Assembly (NCBI GenBank): GCA_002102555.1
Contig: MCFL01000013.1
Span: 1-64,000 of the forward strand
Direction of reading: 5' to 3'
Length of the DNA stretch: 64,000 bases
Source of the DNA: Catenaria anguillulae PL171
Taxonomy: Eukaryota; Blastocladiomycota; Blastocladiomycetes; Blastocladiales; Catenariaceae
A program made the position numbers and the translations under genes. Of the stretch, positions 35,710-47,724 are shown one piece after another (the stretch's first letter is position 1; every line of letters starts with the position of its first letter). The notes beneath the pieces were generated by a model, which saw only the letters and a program-made list of their open reading frames with translations, was not told the origin of the DNA and ran no database searches.

Positions 35710-38700
35710 ATGTCCTATGCGAGTTCGGCGGCACCCAAGGCCACCCGCCGCAAACTCGACCCAAAGCGGCCCATCACCGTTTACCGTGCGGGCGAAGTGA
35801 GCGATGCCGACGCACAGCCTGTATCGCTGGACTTGGCCACGGGTGTGGAAAAAGAGGAGGAAAAGGAGGTGCACTTGCAGGCATACATTCAAACGTATGC
35901 GTCGACGGCCGCCACGGTCGATATCCCTGTGCCTGACGCCACTCAGACCATCTCAGAGGATGAGTATCTCAAGCTGTACCCGCCACGGCCGGCAACAGGC
36001 GCCGGCGCCTCGGGGTCAGCTGGGTCGTCGGGACGATCGACGCCGAGTGCGTCTCGGCCGCCAAGTCGCACAGGGTCGACAAGTGCAATGGGCGGCACGA
36101 CAGCCGGTGGACCAGGGGTGGCATATACGACCTCGTTACCGACAACGATGATTCGGTTTTCGACGGCCCTGGAGGATTTGCCTTGTGGGAACGCGTACAA
36201 TTTGGATGAGCAGGACGATGCGTGGCTCGCAAGTTTTCGCGCCACGTATGCGGCCGAGTATCCCACCATCGTGGCCGAGCTGTACCCAGGCAGCGGATCC
36301 TCGTCAACAGCAACCGAATCGGCCGTTACCTCGTCGGGTGGGCAAGACGGCTCACCACCGCGCAAGCGAGCAAGGCGTGGAACCAGTGCAAGTCCAAACA
36401 AGGCAACGTCCAAGGACGACCAATCCGCTGCAGGAACCCAAAAGCCACCACCGCTAGTGCCGTTGTCGGACGAAGCTTTTGAAGTCGTCATGCACGTGCT
36501 CGAGTCGGCCATGAACGACCAAGTCTCTTGGATGCTCACCAACCCTGGATACGACACGGAACTTGCCATGGCCGAACGCATCACGGTCGCCGAGGCATTG
36601 GCTGCGCTACGGTCTCGTCCCGACTTGGTTGGTCCACAACCCCTGGGCGGCATGTCAGCGAGCTCGTCGTATCCGCTGGCCAGCAACTCGATCCTCGGTA
36701 CCCCGCGACACGCGGCTTCAACACTGACGTATCCGTCTCTTGCAAACACGCCAATGACGCGTACCTCGGATCTGCCCGGAATGCCGTCGTCGTCATCCAA
36801 GTCTTCTTTTTCGCATTCAAATTCACATTTCTCGCCATCCAACTCGTCAGCACCACCAAAGGCACTGCCACCATATCCAACCGACCCACCAGCATCTCAA
36901 GTGGAATGGTGGCTCCCACGGGTGCACCCATGGTGGTCCGAGCGTCGTGCAAGGTGCAAAAACCGACCCATTGCACCCCTTGTCCGCATCGAGGAACCCG
37001 TGTCGAAAAACGAAGCCGACCCGTACGTCTGTTTCCGGCGGCGTGAGGTCAAGGTTGTCCGCAAAACTCGCCGGTCGGACGTGACGGCGCTGGCATCGCT
37101 CAAAAAGTTGCGTGGCGAGCTTGCTTCGGCGCGTGTGCTGGTTGGCCTCGTGCATGATCGCGAAGTGGCGTGCTTGGACAAGGTCCGCGTGGATCGGGCC
37201 GTGTTCAATGCGCGTGTCAAACTGCGAGCCGTCAAGAAGCAGGCTGCAGGGGTGACTTCGGCCACCGGGTTGCCCGAGGCTGAAATGGAGTTGCCCGAGT
37301 TTGCATTGCCGATTGTACCTCCATTGCCGCCGGCGTTGCAGGGCGCAGTTAAGTCGGTGCAGGCCCAAAAGGCTGCAGCTGCGGGCGGATCGGTTAGTGC
37401 GTCGTCCACTCCCCTCATTCATTCGATTCCATTGCCTGGTGCAAGTACCGCCGCAGCAGCGTCGAGCAGTGCGTCGTCGTCACGGAAACGGGATCATCAT
37501 CATCACCACCATCACCATTCGTCCTCGTCAGCGCGCGCAACACCTTCAGCAACACCATCCGGTCCGTCGGCGCTGTCACGATCTGCCTCTGCATCTGCCT
37601 TGAGCGCCGCAACCGAAGGGCCCGTGCAAGTTGGTCCGCGACCCTTCACCATGCCAAAAGTGCTCTCTGTGGACATCAAGGGGATGCCGTCCGTAGGCGA
37701 GGTGCAGCAGGCAAAGATTGAGCGCGAAATCAAGGACCGGCTCACGGCGTTGGCGCAAGGCGTGGATGTTTCTCAAGCCCCACAAGCCATCTTTCATCCG
37801 CTGCCGCCCGTGCGCGTGCCCGGTGGCTCGGGAGGAAAGTCGGTACCCGCGTCGTCTGCAGCGGCAGCCGATGCACAACAGCAACAACAGCAGCCTCCTG
37901 TGCCGACCATGGCGATTCCACCGCTTGCATGGCGTGCGTTTACACCACGGCTCCCACCGTCGTACATGTCGCCAGCCGGTACATACCACGGGTTTTCGCA
38001 CCAGCATCACGCGGCAGCGACTTCCGCTGCAGCCGCCGCTGCGGCCACATCGGGCGGCAAGGCATCACCCTACCAGTCCATGTTTATTTCTGCCATGGCC
38101 AATGGCATGTATCACCCTGGCCTCGCGTCGGCTGCTGCTGCTGCTCGTGGCATTGCCCCTGGATCCACGCATCATCCTCACGCGCCAATGACACCGCCGG
38201 GCACGCCACCCATGGCCGGATTCATGTCTGGTCAACATCCGCCCAATCATCCGCATCTCAATCCACACGCGCCCGGCGCGTGGTTGGCGCACGTACCGCC
38301 CGACATTCGGAGGCAACTATTGTACCCGTATGCGGCCGCGGCAGCAGCAGCAGCAGCATCCATGGCGGCGGCCAATGCAAATGTGAACGCTTCCGGCTTG
38401 GATCAGTCCACATTCAAGCACGTTCCCCATCGGTTGCGGCATCCGCGGGTGGAGGGTGGGCTGGATGTCGCGAGCAGTAACAGCAGCAGCAGTGTGCAAG
38501 AGCCGTCACCGGCGGCCAAGGATCGTGACGGCGACACCATCATGTCTGACACTCAACCTTCATCGGCTGCGGCATCGTCATCATCTCGTCCATCGACTGC
38601 GCTCTCCCATCCGGGCGCCATGTCAACCCCGTCTCCATCACCCGACATTGTTGCCGCCCCATCCGCATCCAGATCACCTCACGCAAGCCCAAGCGATGTC

Positions 38701-39381
38701 CGATCTCAGGGCATGCCAAGCTCAGATGGACCCGCACCACCATCGCCCTCTTCGTCGCCGACGTGCCTGCCCGCAAGCTCACCGCCCGAAGCGTCGCTCA
38801 AGTCTGTCCCCTCTCTCGGTTTGCCAGCACGCGCGGATGCAAGGACGGGATCCTTGGAGCTATCGCAACAGCAGCAACAGCACCATCCGATTCCGCTTTC
38901 ACCTGCATCGGTTGCCAGCGAACCTACTTCGCATGGCCCACCTCCGCCGACCAACATTTCGGGCGAACCTGCGTCTCCACTTCCCGCATCGACCAAGGCG
39001 GCCCCGTGGCTCTCTGTCCCACCCGCCAAAGTCTTTGCGTCGCTCTTTGACCGCGACTCGCCCATGTCTGCCCAGCTCGTCACGTCGGCCATGTCAATGG
39101 CCATTTCCGGCGGCGAAGACAAGATGGACGTTTACGATGTGGAAAGAACACCAACGCAAGCCACCGTGAACGTGAACAAGCTAGCAGATCCGTTGATACC
39201 CGCATCTCCAACACCCTTGCCGTCGCAAGGATCACAGTGGGCGTTCCGGCGGCGCGTGGGCCGCGTCGGTCGCGCCGTGGTGGAGCGGCGGTGGGTTCCA
39301 CCCGCAGGCACATCAGGTATGGGTGGCAAGATGGCTGGGCCGGCGGCGGCAGCGGGGAAGCGGCATCCATCTGCGAGGTAG
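35710..39381 (+). CDS. EPL1: Enhancer-of-polycomb-like protein, NuA4 subunit Epl1
   Basis: Scaffold of the NuA4/piccolo histone H4/H2A acetyltransferase. Single 1,223-residue exon. The N-terminal EPcA region is recognisable: RRKLDPKRPITVYRAGEV, VDIPVPDATQTISEDEYLKL, then FSTALEDLPCGNAYNLDEQD. A Ser-rich insert separates it from PLSDEAFEVVMHVLESAMND. The basic block WWLPRVHPWWSERRARCKNR, DPYVCFRRREVKVVRKTRR and LKKLRGELASARVLVGLV closes the conserved part by about residue 510. The remainder is low complexity: poly-His (37495-37518), Ala-rich and Gln-rich runs, Pro/Ser stretches. At over 700 residues this tail is much longer than in yeast. No intron and no frame break in 3.7 kb. Confidence 0.88.
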   Translation: MSYASSAAPKATRRKLDPKRPITVYRAGEVSDADAQPVSLDLATGVEKEEEKEVHLQAYIQTYASTAATVDIPVPDATQTISEDEYLKLYPPRPATGAGASGSAGSSGRSTPSASRPPSRTGSTSAMGGTTAGGPGVAYTTSLPTTMIRFSTALEDLPCGNAYNLDEQDDAWLASFRATYAAEYPTIVAELYPGSGSSSTATESAVTSSGGQDGSPPRKRARRGTSASPNKATSKDDQSAAGTQKPPPLVPLSDEAFEVVMHVLESAMNDQVSWMLTNPGYDTELAMAERITVAEALAALRSRPDLVGPQPLGGMSASSSYPLASNSILGTPRHAASTLTYPSLANTPMTRTSDLPGMPSSSSKSSFSHSNSHFSPSNSSAPPKALPPYPTDPPASQVEWWLPRVHPWWSERRARCKNRPIAPLVRIEEPVSKNEADPYVCFRRREVKVVRKTRRSDVTALASLKKLRGELASARVLVGLVHDREVACLDKVRVDRAVFNARVKLRAVKKQAAGVTSATGLPEAEMELPEFALPIVPPLPPALQGAVKSVQAQKAAAAGGSVSASSTPLIHSIPLPGASTAAAASSSASSSRKRDHHHHHHHHSSSSARATPSATPSGPSALSRSASASALSAATEGPVQVGPRPFTMPKVLSVDIKGMPSVGEVQQAKIEREIKDRLTALAQGVDVSQAPQAIFHPLPPVRVPGGSGGKSVPASSAAAADAQQQQQQPPVPTMAIPPLAWRAFTPRLPPSYMSPAGTYHGFSHQHHAAATSAAAAAAATSGGKASPYQSMFISAMANGMYHPGLASAAAAARGIAPGSTHHPHAPMTPPGTPPMAGFMSGQHPPNHPHLNPHAPGAWLAHVPPDIRRQLLYPYAAAAAAAAASMAAANANVNASGLDQSTFKHVPHRLRHPRVEGGLDVASSNSSSSVQEPSPAAKDRDGDTIMSDTQPSSAAASSSSRPSTALSHPGAMSTPSPSPDIVAAPSASRSPHASPSDVRSQGMPSSDGPAPPSPSSSPTCLPASSPPEASLKSVPSLGLPARADARTGSLELSQQQQQHHPIPLSPASVASEPTSHGPPPPTNISGEPASPLPASTKAAPWLSVPPAKVFASLFDRDSPMSAQLVTSAMSMAISGGEDKMDVYDVERTPTQATVNVNKLADPLIPASPTPLPSQGSQWAFRRRVGRVGRAVVERRWVPPAGTSGMGGKMAGPAAAAGKRHPSAR
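37495..37518 (+). repeat. CAT/CAC run encoding eight histidines in Epl1
   Basis: Near-pure CAY repeat within the coding sequence, followed by a serine run. Confidence 0.85.
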
Positions 39382-39890
39382 GTAACGTGCACTTGATTTG
39401 CGTCTTGGGTGTTGAACGGATTGGAGTGAGTTTGGTTTCGTTAGTATTGTCCTCGTGTGTGTCTGTTGCTCATTTCTCGCCTCTGTCCCAGTCTCTCTTT
39501 CCATTTTTTGTCCCTTCCGTCCTTTGTCTCTCCTTCCTGACGCACTCTATCGTCTCTGCCAAAGTCGTCCAGTGTTTTTTTTTCGTGCCGCTCTTCATAA
39601 AATATTGATCCTGCAGTTGTTTTCCCATTTTCATTCAATTTGTTTTTTTTTTTTTCTCATGCTTCTTCTTGGCTTTCGCTTCGGTGGCTGTTGTCAATGT
39701 CAATCATCATCATAATATTCCCGTCACCCTCGGGGTGCATACTATATATTTCAATCGTTTCTCTGGTTTATCACCATGCTCTTGTCATCCTCAAGTTCCA
39801 AAATTGAATCGAGTCAACTGCCTCACTGACCAGTTGGCACTTGTCGAAACTTGCTTGACGGACCGGAGAAATTGAATGTGACTTGCTCGA
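39382..39890. other. Intergenic spacer with pyrimidine-rich sequence and poly-T
   Basis: About 500 bases, T/C-rich on the plus strand, with thirteen T at 39643-39655. No gene seen. It should hold the Epl1 3' end and the promoter of the next gene. Confidence 0.5.
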
Positions 39891-42316
39891 ATGAATACAT
39901 TTATGTACAGTGACCTGAAAGCAAAGACTCGACGAAATATGAATCCCGTAACCGAATCGTCTATGGCAACAGCAAGCCAGCTATTGGCCACAGAAATCTT
40001 GCTCGACATTCTGTCTTTGGCTGGCCCAAGGTCGCTTCTGCCAGCGACGTGCGCACTGTTCGCCTCGCTGCTGCGAGACGAGGATTGCGTGCGCCACAAG
40101 ATTTGGGCCCGGCGCATCATTTTTCACTCCGATTCCCTCGACCAAGGCGGTCGTGCAGAGCACCGGCGGAAGGCTCACATGCTCCAAGCCCAAGACGAAG
40201 CCGTGGTCCAAGTCTCACAAGGATCCCTCATTGTGCGGTCAAAGCTGGCCACATTTCTCAAGCTATGGCTGCCCGTATCATCCTCGAGGTCAACGTCAAT
40301 CGGTGACGGCACCCCGCAGCTTGCCGTGCAGCTTGCCCCTCTTGATCCAGTATTGGACCATCTATTCTCAGCCAAGCTCGTGGACTGGTTGTTTAGCTCG
40401 TCCGCAAGAGCATTCATTGACTTGCCTGCTCGCCTCAACTCTGCCCTCTCAGTGGGCTCATCTCGGTTTGGCTCACTGCTTCGCGGCCAGAATCCCGACG
40501 AAAAGGATGCCGCGTTCCTCGGTGTTGACGGCGGAGACTTTGATGCAACAGCAGTATCTCGGCCCTCGCTCGCACCACCGCTCGAGCACACCAATTGGCA
40601 AACATTTCCGGACTTTTTCCACCTTGTCATGTACTTTATCCGGTCGGGCAACTCGGACCGGCTCGCGCAATCCCTCTCCCACGCCCTCGGCATGAAGCCC
40701 AACTTGGCTCTCGACTATTGCAGACTGCCCATTTCAGGGTGGGCGTTCTTCATGCTCGACAACCGGACCGTCGTCCGCCAGTTTGTCTTCAACTACACGT
40801 CCACAGCCAACGACTACATCATCACATTTGCCGACTTTCTGTTTTGGACGGCGTGCCTCGAATGGTCGCTGCCGCTGTTCTTGGTCATTGAGCAAGCATT
40901 TGGCTACCAAAATGCCAAACGGTTCACGCACTACCTGTCCAATTCGAGCGTCATGCTCAACACCATGGTCGACACGCTCGGCGACTGCACCAATGTGGAT
41001 CGGGTCATGTCCTTGCTGCGCCATCTCACGCAAGACTTGGATTTGCGGGTCAATGTGGCCAAGGTCCCGTATCTGTCTCTCCATGCACGCACGTATCCGC
41101 TCTTTTCGGCCTTGTTTCGAGACCATGACAAGGCAAACCTGTCGAACTGATTGGACATGACTCGCGGTTTGCGCTCGGGCCGACCCTGTGCGACTGGGCC
41201 ATGCAAGGGCATGTGGATTTGGTCGAATTCGCCGTCGAGGAGGATTAGTGCGGCCGCGAGATTACAGGCGGATTGTGGTGGCCGTGATGACGCATGGGCA
41301 TGTCGAGATTGCCGAAAAGGTGTTGGCGCGGGTCAAAGATGACGAGGAAAAGCGGCAGGTGTTGACGATGGTCCGTCCTTTTTTTTTTCAAATGCATTCA
41401 CTCATTCTCACTTGGTGATCCTTTCAACGTCGCGGCTCACGGGGATGCGACCATGTACTTAGCCATCGGATTTGTGCACAAGGCACATCCGCCAGCATCA
41501 TACTATTCGACATTGCTCTCCATGCTCGGCGCGGCTGGGTTAGCGCCAAAACAGTTTCTCGCAGACAATCTCGAGTTGCTCAGCCATTCCCAGACTGCTA
41601 CTGTGATCCGAAAGCTTGCCTGCTCAGTCGTTGGAACCATGCGCTGTCTCAACTCACCGTCGCTGCCATCCCATGAGGCAGTCAACTGGACGAGCGAGCT
41701 GTCTGTGCAACAGCTTGCACTAGCGACCGTGATTTGCGTCTACACGCTCAACCCGCGATCCGTGCTACCATTCACCGAGTGTGCTCTGCCACCCATCGAG
41801 CAGCTCGCTGACCACCTTGTCTCCACACTTGCATCTCGATGCACACAAGAAGACATTGAAGCCCAGATCCCGACCGTCTTTGTTCACATGTTTGACTTTG
41901 TTTTTGCCAACCCTCCCATTGCCACGCCCTATGGCCCAGACGTGGACGCCCGCGCATATCACCACGCACCGGCAGCCACGGCATTCAACGCTACGCACCC
42001 AACTGACGCGCACGCACGCCGCCTGCAATCCATGCTGCACACGCTTGTGCGCATGAGCCCCGGGTTTGCGGCCAAATGCGTCAGGTGGCACGCATCGGCG
42101 ACGATTCCGTTGTGGGTGTGGCCGTGCTTTGCCAGTCAGGGGGTCGAGCTGGGCAAGGCGGTGCAGAAAAAGGCATTGAGCGAGACGGTTGGCGACTTGG
42201 TCAAGTATGGGAGGACTGCCGAGGTGCAAGTGTTGGTTGAGGCCGTGGGTGGACGTGAGGAGGCGATTGGCAAGCAAGTGACATTGGCCATGAGCAAGTT
42301 GGAGATTAAGGAGTAA
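39891..42316 (+). CDS. F-box/ankyrin-like protein of unknown function
   Basis: Starts at 39891; a later Met (MNPVTESSMATASQ) is also possible. The first 60 residues resemble an F-box (LLATEILLDILSLAGPRSLL and LFASLLRDEDCVRHKIWARR). A helical body follows. Ankyrin-like units appear at GPTLCDWAMQGHVDLVEFAV and VVAVMTHGHVEIAEKVLARV. After a GTCCGT...CTTAG intron (from about 41371 to 41463) the helical C-terminal part runs from AIGFVHKAHPP to MSKLEIKE. The frame shifts near 41135 (AAGGCAAACC) and 41240 (GAGGAGGATT), and probably at the intron junction. Each is one missing base. F-box proteins with ankyrin units usually act as substrate receptors of SCF ubiquitin ligases; target unknown. Confidence 0.6.
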
Positions 42317-42431
42317 CAAAGTGTATATGCATCACCAGAAAAAAAAACAAAACAAACAAAAAGGGACATGCTCAATATACATACAATGATGGTGCTTGGT
42401 GCGTACGTGTGGACCGGCTACCGCATCCCGT

Positions 42432-43912
42432 TCAAACTACTCCAGCCGCACCTGCCTGCTGCAACCTGGCCAACAACTGCGGATCCGCTCCGCCGCGATA
42501 AGGCATACCCGCACCAGCTTGCTGCTGCTGCTGACCGGTGATTGCTGCCAAGTGCATGGCGGCGGTCTGCTGATCCCTCAACCCGGGCGGCATTGCTGCG
42601 CCGGCACCCACCGCGTTGGGTCCAACGACCCCCGGTGGTACCCCGACCCCACTCACGGCCATGGGCGGTACCCCTGGAATGTGTGCGGCGGGCGGGCCAG
42701 GGACGTGCACGGGGACGGGCGGATTGCCCGCGCGTTCCTCGAGCTGCTCATAGTACAGCGTTAACTCCTTCCTCGTCTTTTGCCACGTGGCCACATCAAA
42801 CACCACAAACGTGCCGCGCTCGTACTGTGCCGTTTTGGCCACGGGATCCACGCTCGGGTCCTTTGTGAGCCACACTTGGGCCGCCCGGTTGAACCGCCAG
42901 TGCCGCGACCATAGTTCTTGCGCGGCGAGTTCTTGGGCCGCGTCGCGCGGTTGTGCGTAAAACAGGTAGAAGAGGGTTTCGTCCGAAAAGGAGGCAAGTT
43001 TGGCGGCAATGCCCTTTGCGCCGGCGGCCGTCGGGGGTAGTTGCACAGAGTAGCACGCGGGCAGGTGGTATTCGGGCTCGAGCGGTTGGCCCGTGGTGGG
43101 AGAGAGGGCCAGTTGGGTGTCGGCAAAGGGCGAGATGAAGGTGCGTAGAGCACACTGATGAACGTTGTTTGTTTTTCGGGCGTGAGTGATCAATGCAGAG
43201 GGAGCAGAGAAGGAGAGAAGCAAGAATCAGGCGTACTCTGCTGAATTGAGATTGAGTCCCAAGGTGGTCAAGTCTGTGCCCAAAGCCAAAGCATTGGCAT
43301 CTGGATCCGTGTTGCGGATAATGTTGAGCAACCCAAACAAGCCAAACTTGTCCGAGTTGGACATTGGTGCCGCATTGGCATCTGCTGGAGCTTGCGATGG
43401 ATCGACAATGGTGCCCATGGATGGTGAAGGAAGCGATGAGTCAACACCCAAATGGGGATGAGCTGGCTTCCCCGATCCAATGACGCCGCCGCCGGGAACC
43501 GAGGATGTGGCGGCGGCGGCCGCAGTGCCAGGACGTGCGGCTGTAAATGCCTGTGGGGCGCCAGCAGGGCCAGAGAGTGGTGGCTTGGAACCGGCGGATG
43601 CAGCCGCGGCTGCAGCCATGGCGGCGGCATTGGAAGCATTGAGGAAAGCCTTGTCGAGCAACGGGTTGGTCGCATTGCCTGCGGGGTTGCCTGGCTGCTG
43701 CTGTTGCTGCTGCATTTGTGCCCAGGTGCGTTGTTGCAGTGAGGCAGATTGAGCGGCTGCAAGGTGCGGTGGCAGTGGCGAGTGTGCGGCGTGAGAAAGG
43801 GGAGGGAAGTCGTCAAAGGCGGTTGGCCCCGCGTCCGTGTCTTGAGGCTGGGCTTGCTGTTGCTGAGCGTTGAGCATGGCAAGACGAGCGGCCATGAGGT
43901 CGCGTGGGATAG

Positions 43913-43943
<31 letters not shown>

Positions 43944-44257
43944 CTGCTGCTGCTGCTGTTGTTGAGCGGACGAGAGTCCTGGGGGAAGGAAGCCGCCGGA
44001 ATTGTTTGCTTGCTGATGTTGTTGAAGCTGGATTTGTTGCTGCATGGGAGAGAGGGCGGAATTGGGTCCCAGGGTGCCAGCGGCAGTGCCACCAGCGCCC
44101 AGTGGAAGCTTTCCTGTTGGTCGAGTCAACGATGGTTTGTGTCAACGCGTAGCGTAACGTCAGCGACCAAGTGTCCAGTGTTGCTGAGCTGAGACAGGAC
44201 AGAATGTTGTCACTTGGCATGCAACAAGCACACGGCAGACGGACCTCGATTCATCAT
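42432..44257 (-). CDS. NOT2: CCR4-NOT complex subunit 2 (NOT2/CNOT2)
   Basis: Core subunit of the mRNA deadenylation complex. A tiny first exon (44257-44245, MMNR) joins across a GTCCGT...CAACAG intron to GKLPLGAGG. The N-terminal half is Gln/Ala/Pro-rich, with 17 consecutive Gln. The family signature follows: FGLFGLLNIIRNTDPDANAL, then LGTDLTTLGLNLNSAE. A second intron (donor near 43234) leads to the NOT-box: TFISPFADTQLAL, LACYSVQLPP-like segment, SDETLFYLFYAQPRDAAQEL, RHWRFNRAAQVWLTKDP and YERGTFVVFDVATWQKTRKE. Immediately after the second intron the frame is off by one base (about 43142, TACGCACC). The Gly/Ala/Gln-rich end beyond the NOT-box is longer than usual. Confidence 0.88.
43915..43965 (-). 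repeat. CAA/CAG tract encoding 17 glutamines in NOT2
   Basis: Mixed CAA and CAG codons on the minus strand, the longest homopolymeric amino-acid run in the window. Confidence 0.9.
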
Positions 44258-44608
44258 TGTCGGGTGCCGCGGAACGCAGCAAAAAGCAGGCAGACAGTGA
44301 ATGTGTGTGTTTCTGGACGATTGCACAGAGTGGGATAGCAATGGGATTCGTGGTCAAGTACTCTTCCCACATGGAATCCATCAACGTTTACCTTAACGTC
44401 GACCACACACAAAAGTTGGCGTTAGCGGGCTGGTCAAGTGATCATGGACGGATCGGCACGTCGCTCACATCGGAGCAGATCGGCAACCCGGTTTTCGTCT
44501 GACCCTGCTATCGATATATGAATCATACACACCGGTCCACAGGTCAATGCATTTCACGTTGCCCAGAGAGAGAACTCGGCGCAATCAATTGAATCCGGAT
44601 CCGATCCA
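44258..44608. promoter_or_regulatory. Shared promoter region between divergent NOT2 and Nup88 genes
   Basis: About 350 bases between divergent starts. No clear core element identified. Confidence 0.4.
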
Positions 44609-47600
44609 ATGATGGCGTCGACCCTTGACTCGGATTCCCCGCTGTCCGTCCCGCCCTGGACGGCCCGCATCAAGCACCATCCCATCTTTCAATCCAGTGC
44701 CTCTGCCTCTGCCTCTGCCTCTGCCACCGACATTGATCAAACCACTGTCTTGCCGTCGGCCTCAGCCTCCTTTTCCCGCTTTGCCAATGTCTCGATCTCG
44801 GCCTCGGTCCTCGACGCTTCCCTTCTCGACCCTGAACTCGACCTCGATCTCGACCTGGACGTTCCCGTCCCGCGCAATGTCCTCGCCGCTTCGGGCCAAA
44901 TCCTCGCCGTCATCGTGAGCGGCCAGCTGCGCCTCGTCTCGCTCCGCGCAGTAAAGACGGTTTGCGCCGCACTCCCCGCAAGCGCCTCCGAGCAAGACAT
45001 TGTCTCTGCCCTGCACGAACACGCCCCTTACTGGCGCGTCCACTTGCCCTCTTCCTCTTTGTCTCCATCAACCGAGTCCACAGTGCTTGCCTCGAGCTGG
45101 CTTCAGCTGCAATTCAACCAAACAGGCCGTTTCTTGGCTCTGCTCTCGGCCCACCGACTTGCCGTGATTGATTTCGGCTCCTCGCTCACGCGCCTCGCCG
45201 ACGCATCCATCCCCACCCAACAACCCTCCCAGTACAACAGCTCGACCTTTTCGCTCACTGCATCCCTCGGCACACTCCCCAACACCACGACCACCAATGT
45301 CAACGCCAATACCACAGCGACAACCACCGCCACCTTGGGCTATCTCGACCCATCTGACCTCACTCCCACATTGAACGCAACTCTCTACGAACTCGGCGCC
45401 TCGTCCCTCTTGTTTGCCTCCACCACCTCGCCACTCATCCAATGCCTCTGGCACCCAATGTCCAAGGACCACTCGGACCTCCTCGTGCTTGCCCAAAACG
45501 GCCACCTGTCTGTCTACTCGATCCTCGCCAGCATCAACGAGCCCGTCCACACATACTACGCCTTGGACGAGCAAAGCGCGCGCGATCGCATCAACCCCAT
45601 GATGGCCGACGTGCACGCGGCTTGCACGCCCGTTGGCATGGCGTTTGGTGTTGTGAGCCGTGTGTTTGGCCAAGTCGACGGGGTCCACTACAAGTCGTTG
45701 GCGCCCGAACGCGTGTGGAGCAAATGTACGGTTTATGTGGCCATGCGCGATGGCAGCGTCAAGGCCATTTGCCCGGTCTTGCCACGTGTTTGGTACTGTA
45801 TTGCCATGTTTTTTTTTTTTTTTTTTGCGGTCATTCAACGCACCTTGATACTTGTATACATACTCACTCCTTGTGTTGTTGAGCACGCAGGAACATGTCT
45901 CTTTTCGACTACAAATGCATGCACGCCTCGCTGCTGACGCTTCCCGATTCCTCGGCCGCCTCGCCACTCGCCGCAACCGCTCTCGCGCGGTTCCTCACGC
46001 ACATCAACACGCAGCTCGATCCCGAGTACCAAATCCGCCCGCCCACCGCTCTGGTAGGCACACTGCGCTCGGGTGGCGCCGCATTGCGGTTTTCCGAGTC
46101 GGTTGTCCGCGACGCGGACCTGCCCGATGCGGCCGACCTAGTGTTTGCTCCGTCGGATCTCACCTCGCACGTGTTTGTGGATGCGCCCGTTTACGACGGG
46201 ATAGTGCCTTACGCGCAAGCAATTGTGTTGGATGCAGACAGTTTGCCGACGGCCGCAAGCTTGGACCTGGCGGCGGTGTGCACGGACGTGTGCGTGGCAC
46301 TGGCCGAGGCAACTGAACCAGAGATGGACGTCCAGGTGCCCGTGATGTTGGTTGCGTGGTATGCGGGCGAGGTCGATGTGGTGTGCACCGACACGGTGTG
46401 GCCCATGTGGGGCACACGTGTGAGTGAGCGGGCAAGAAGGATGGGTGGCGAGCCATTGACGTGGGTAGTGCGCAAGGACGACGAGGGCGGGGCGGCAGGC
46501 AATGTGAGTGCGTTTGCCACAGAAACCATTCGGTTGGACGTGGCGTCGGGGTTTGTGAGGCTGGCCATGGATCCCGTGGTGGCCGGTCAGATTGTGGTGA
46601 CGCACGCCGAGGGCGTGCATCAGGTGGTTGTGCGGCTGGGTGCCGCGTCGATTGCACACCAGGTCGTCGATACGGTCCCGCTCAAGGGACTCTTGCAGCA
46701 CAATGCCGATGAGCAGGGCAACGTGACAAGTGCGTCTATGATCAGTGGCGGCGCGGAAAACTTGTTCAAGCTCAACGCATCCACCATTCTCGGCGGTCAT
46801 CAATCCACCAAGCCGCAAGTGCTCAGGAACCCCGTGGTCGGATGCGTGGCCATCGGCGATGCGCTCTTGGGCCACTCGACCATTTTCATCACGCCCGAGG
46901 ACGCATCTGCTGCCCCACTTTACACCATTGACCTGGCGCTCGTTGACCTGGCCGAAAATTATGACGACATTGATCCCGCCACGCTGCCCGCCTCCAGCCG
47001 TGCTGTGCTCGACCTTGCCGCGCCCTTCAAGAACCCACTCACGCCTTACCCATTTGTCTCTCTGGCCGACATTCCCGACACGCTGCCCATCGTGTCGCGG
47101 CTTAACCTGCCCGAATCACGCGCCGAGGGTGTGTCGGAGCCGCAGCTCGAATACCTGTTTGCGAAAACGGCCCACATTGGCAAACTCATGCAACCGCTCT
47201 CGACACTCGTCGACCAAATGAAGGACGCCATGCACGTCATGAGCACACTCGAGGAACAAGCACGGTCGCTCATCAAGTCGCTCGCATTCTCCAAGTTGTC
47301 GGTGAAAGCCAAGCTCGAGGCGGCCGAGCTGGCCGCCGTGCAAGTCGAGCAGCGCGCAGATGGCATGTTGCAAGTGATTCACGACGTGAGGCATCCGGCG
47401 CATCTGACGCCGGCCGAGCGCAAGTACCATCGCGAGGTGGTCAAGGCGGCGCATGAGGCCAATGCATTGAGGGAGCGCGTAGGCAAAGTTGCGGGCATGC
47501 GGGACAGGTTTGTTGAGTGGGCGGATGAGGAGAGGAGGCTCAGGGAAGAGGCCAGGGCCAAAGAGGCCGACATTTTTGGTGGGCCCGTGAGTCCCGAGAT

Positions 47601-47724
47601 GGTTGACAAGTTGATGGGCATGTTACAGGCGCAGTACTTGGCCATCCGGAGGATGGAAGAGGAGTTGGAGAGGGTCAGGGCGAGTGACGAGTTGGCAAAG
47701 AGGTTGGAGAGGTTGGAGGTTTGA
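44609..47724 (+). CDS. Nucleoporin Nup88/Nup82
   Basis: Cytoplasmic-side nuclear pore subunit acting with Nup214/Nup159 in mRNA export. Two exons, 44609-45792 and 45891-47724, phase 2 (the junction codon makes VLPRVWNMSLFDY); 1,005 residues. The N-terminal half is a beta-propeller-like region: LQLQFNQTGRFLALLSAHRL, LIQCLWHPMSKDHSDLLVLA and KCTVYVAMRDGSVKAICPVL are typical of the family. The C-terminal 250 residues are coiled coil (LMQPLSTLVDQMKDAMHVMS, KLSVKAKLEAAELAAVQVEQ, YLAIRRMEEELERVRASDEL), where Nup88 binds its partners. The Ser/Ala start is low complexity. The intron begins with a T18 run a few bases after the donor. Frame intact. Confidence 0.82.
45809..45826 (+). repeat. T18 tract inside the Nup88 intron
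   Basis: Eighteen T starting 16 bases downstream of the GTACTG donor at 45793; length is likely to vary between reads and strains. Confidence 0.85.

Noticed and set aside
44700..44745. Short TCTGCC-type tandem repeat at the start of Nup88
   Set aside because: It is coding Ser/Ala low complexity, not an independent repeat element.
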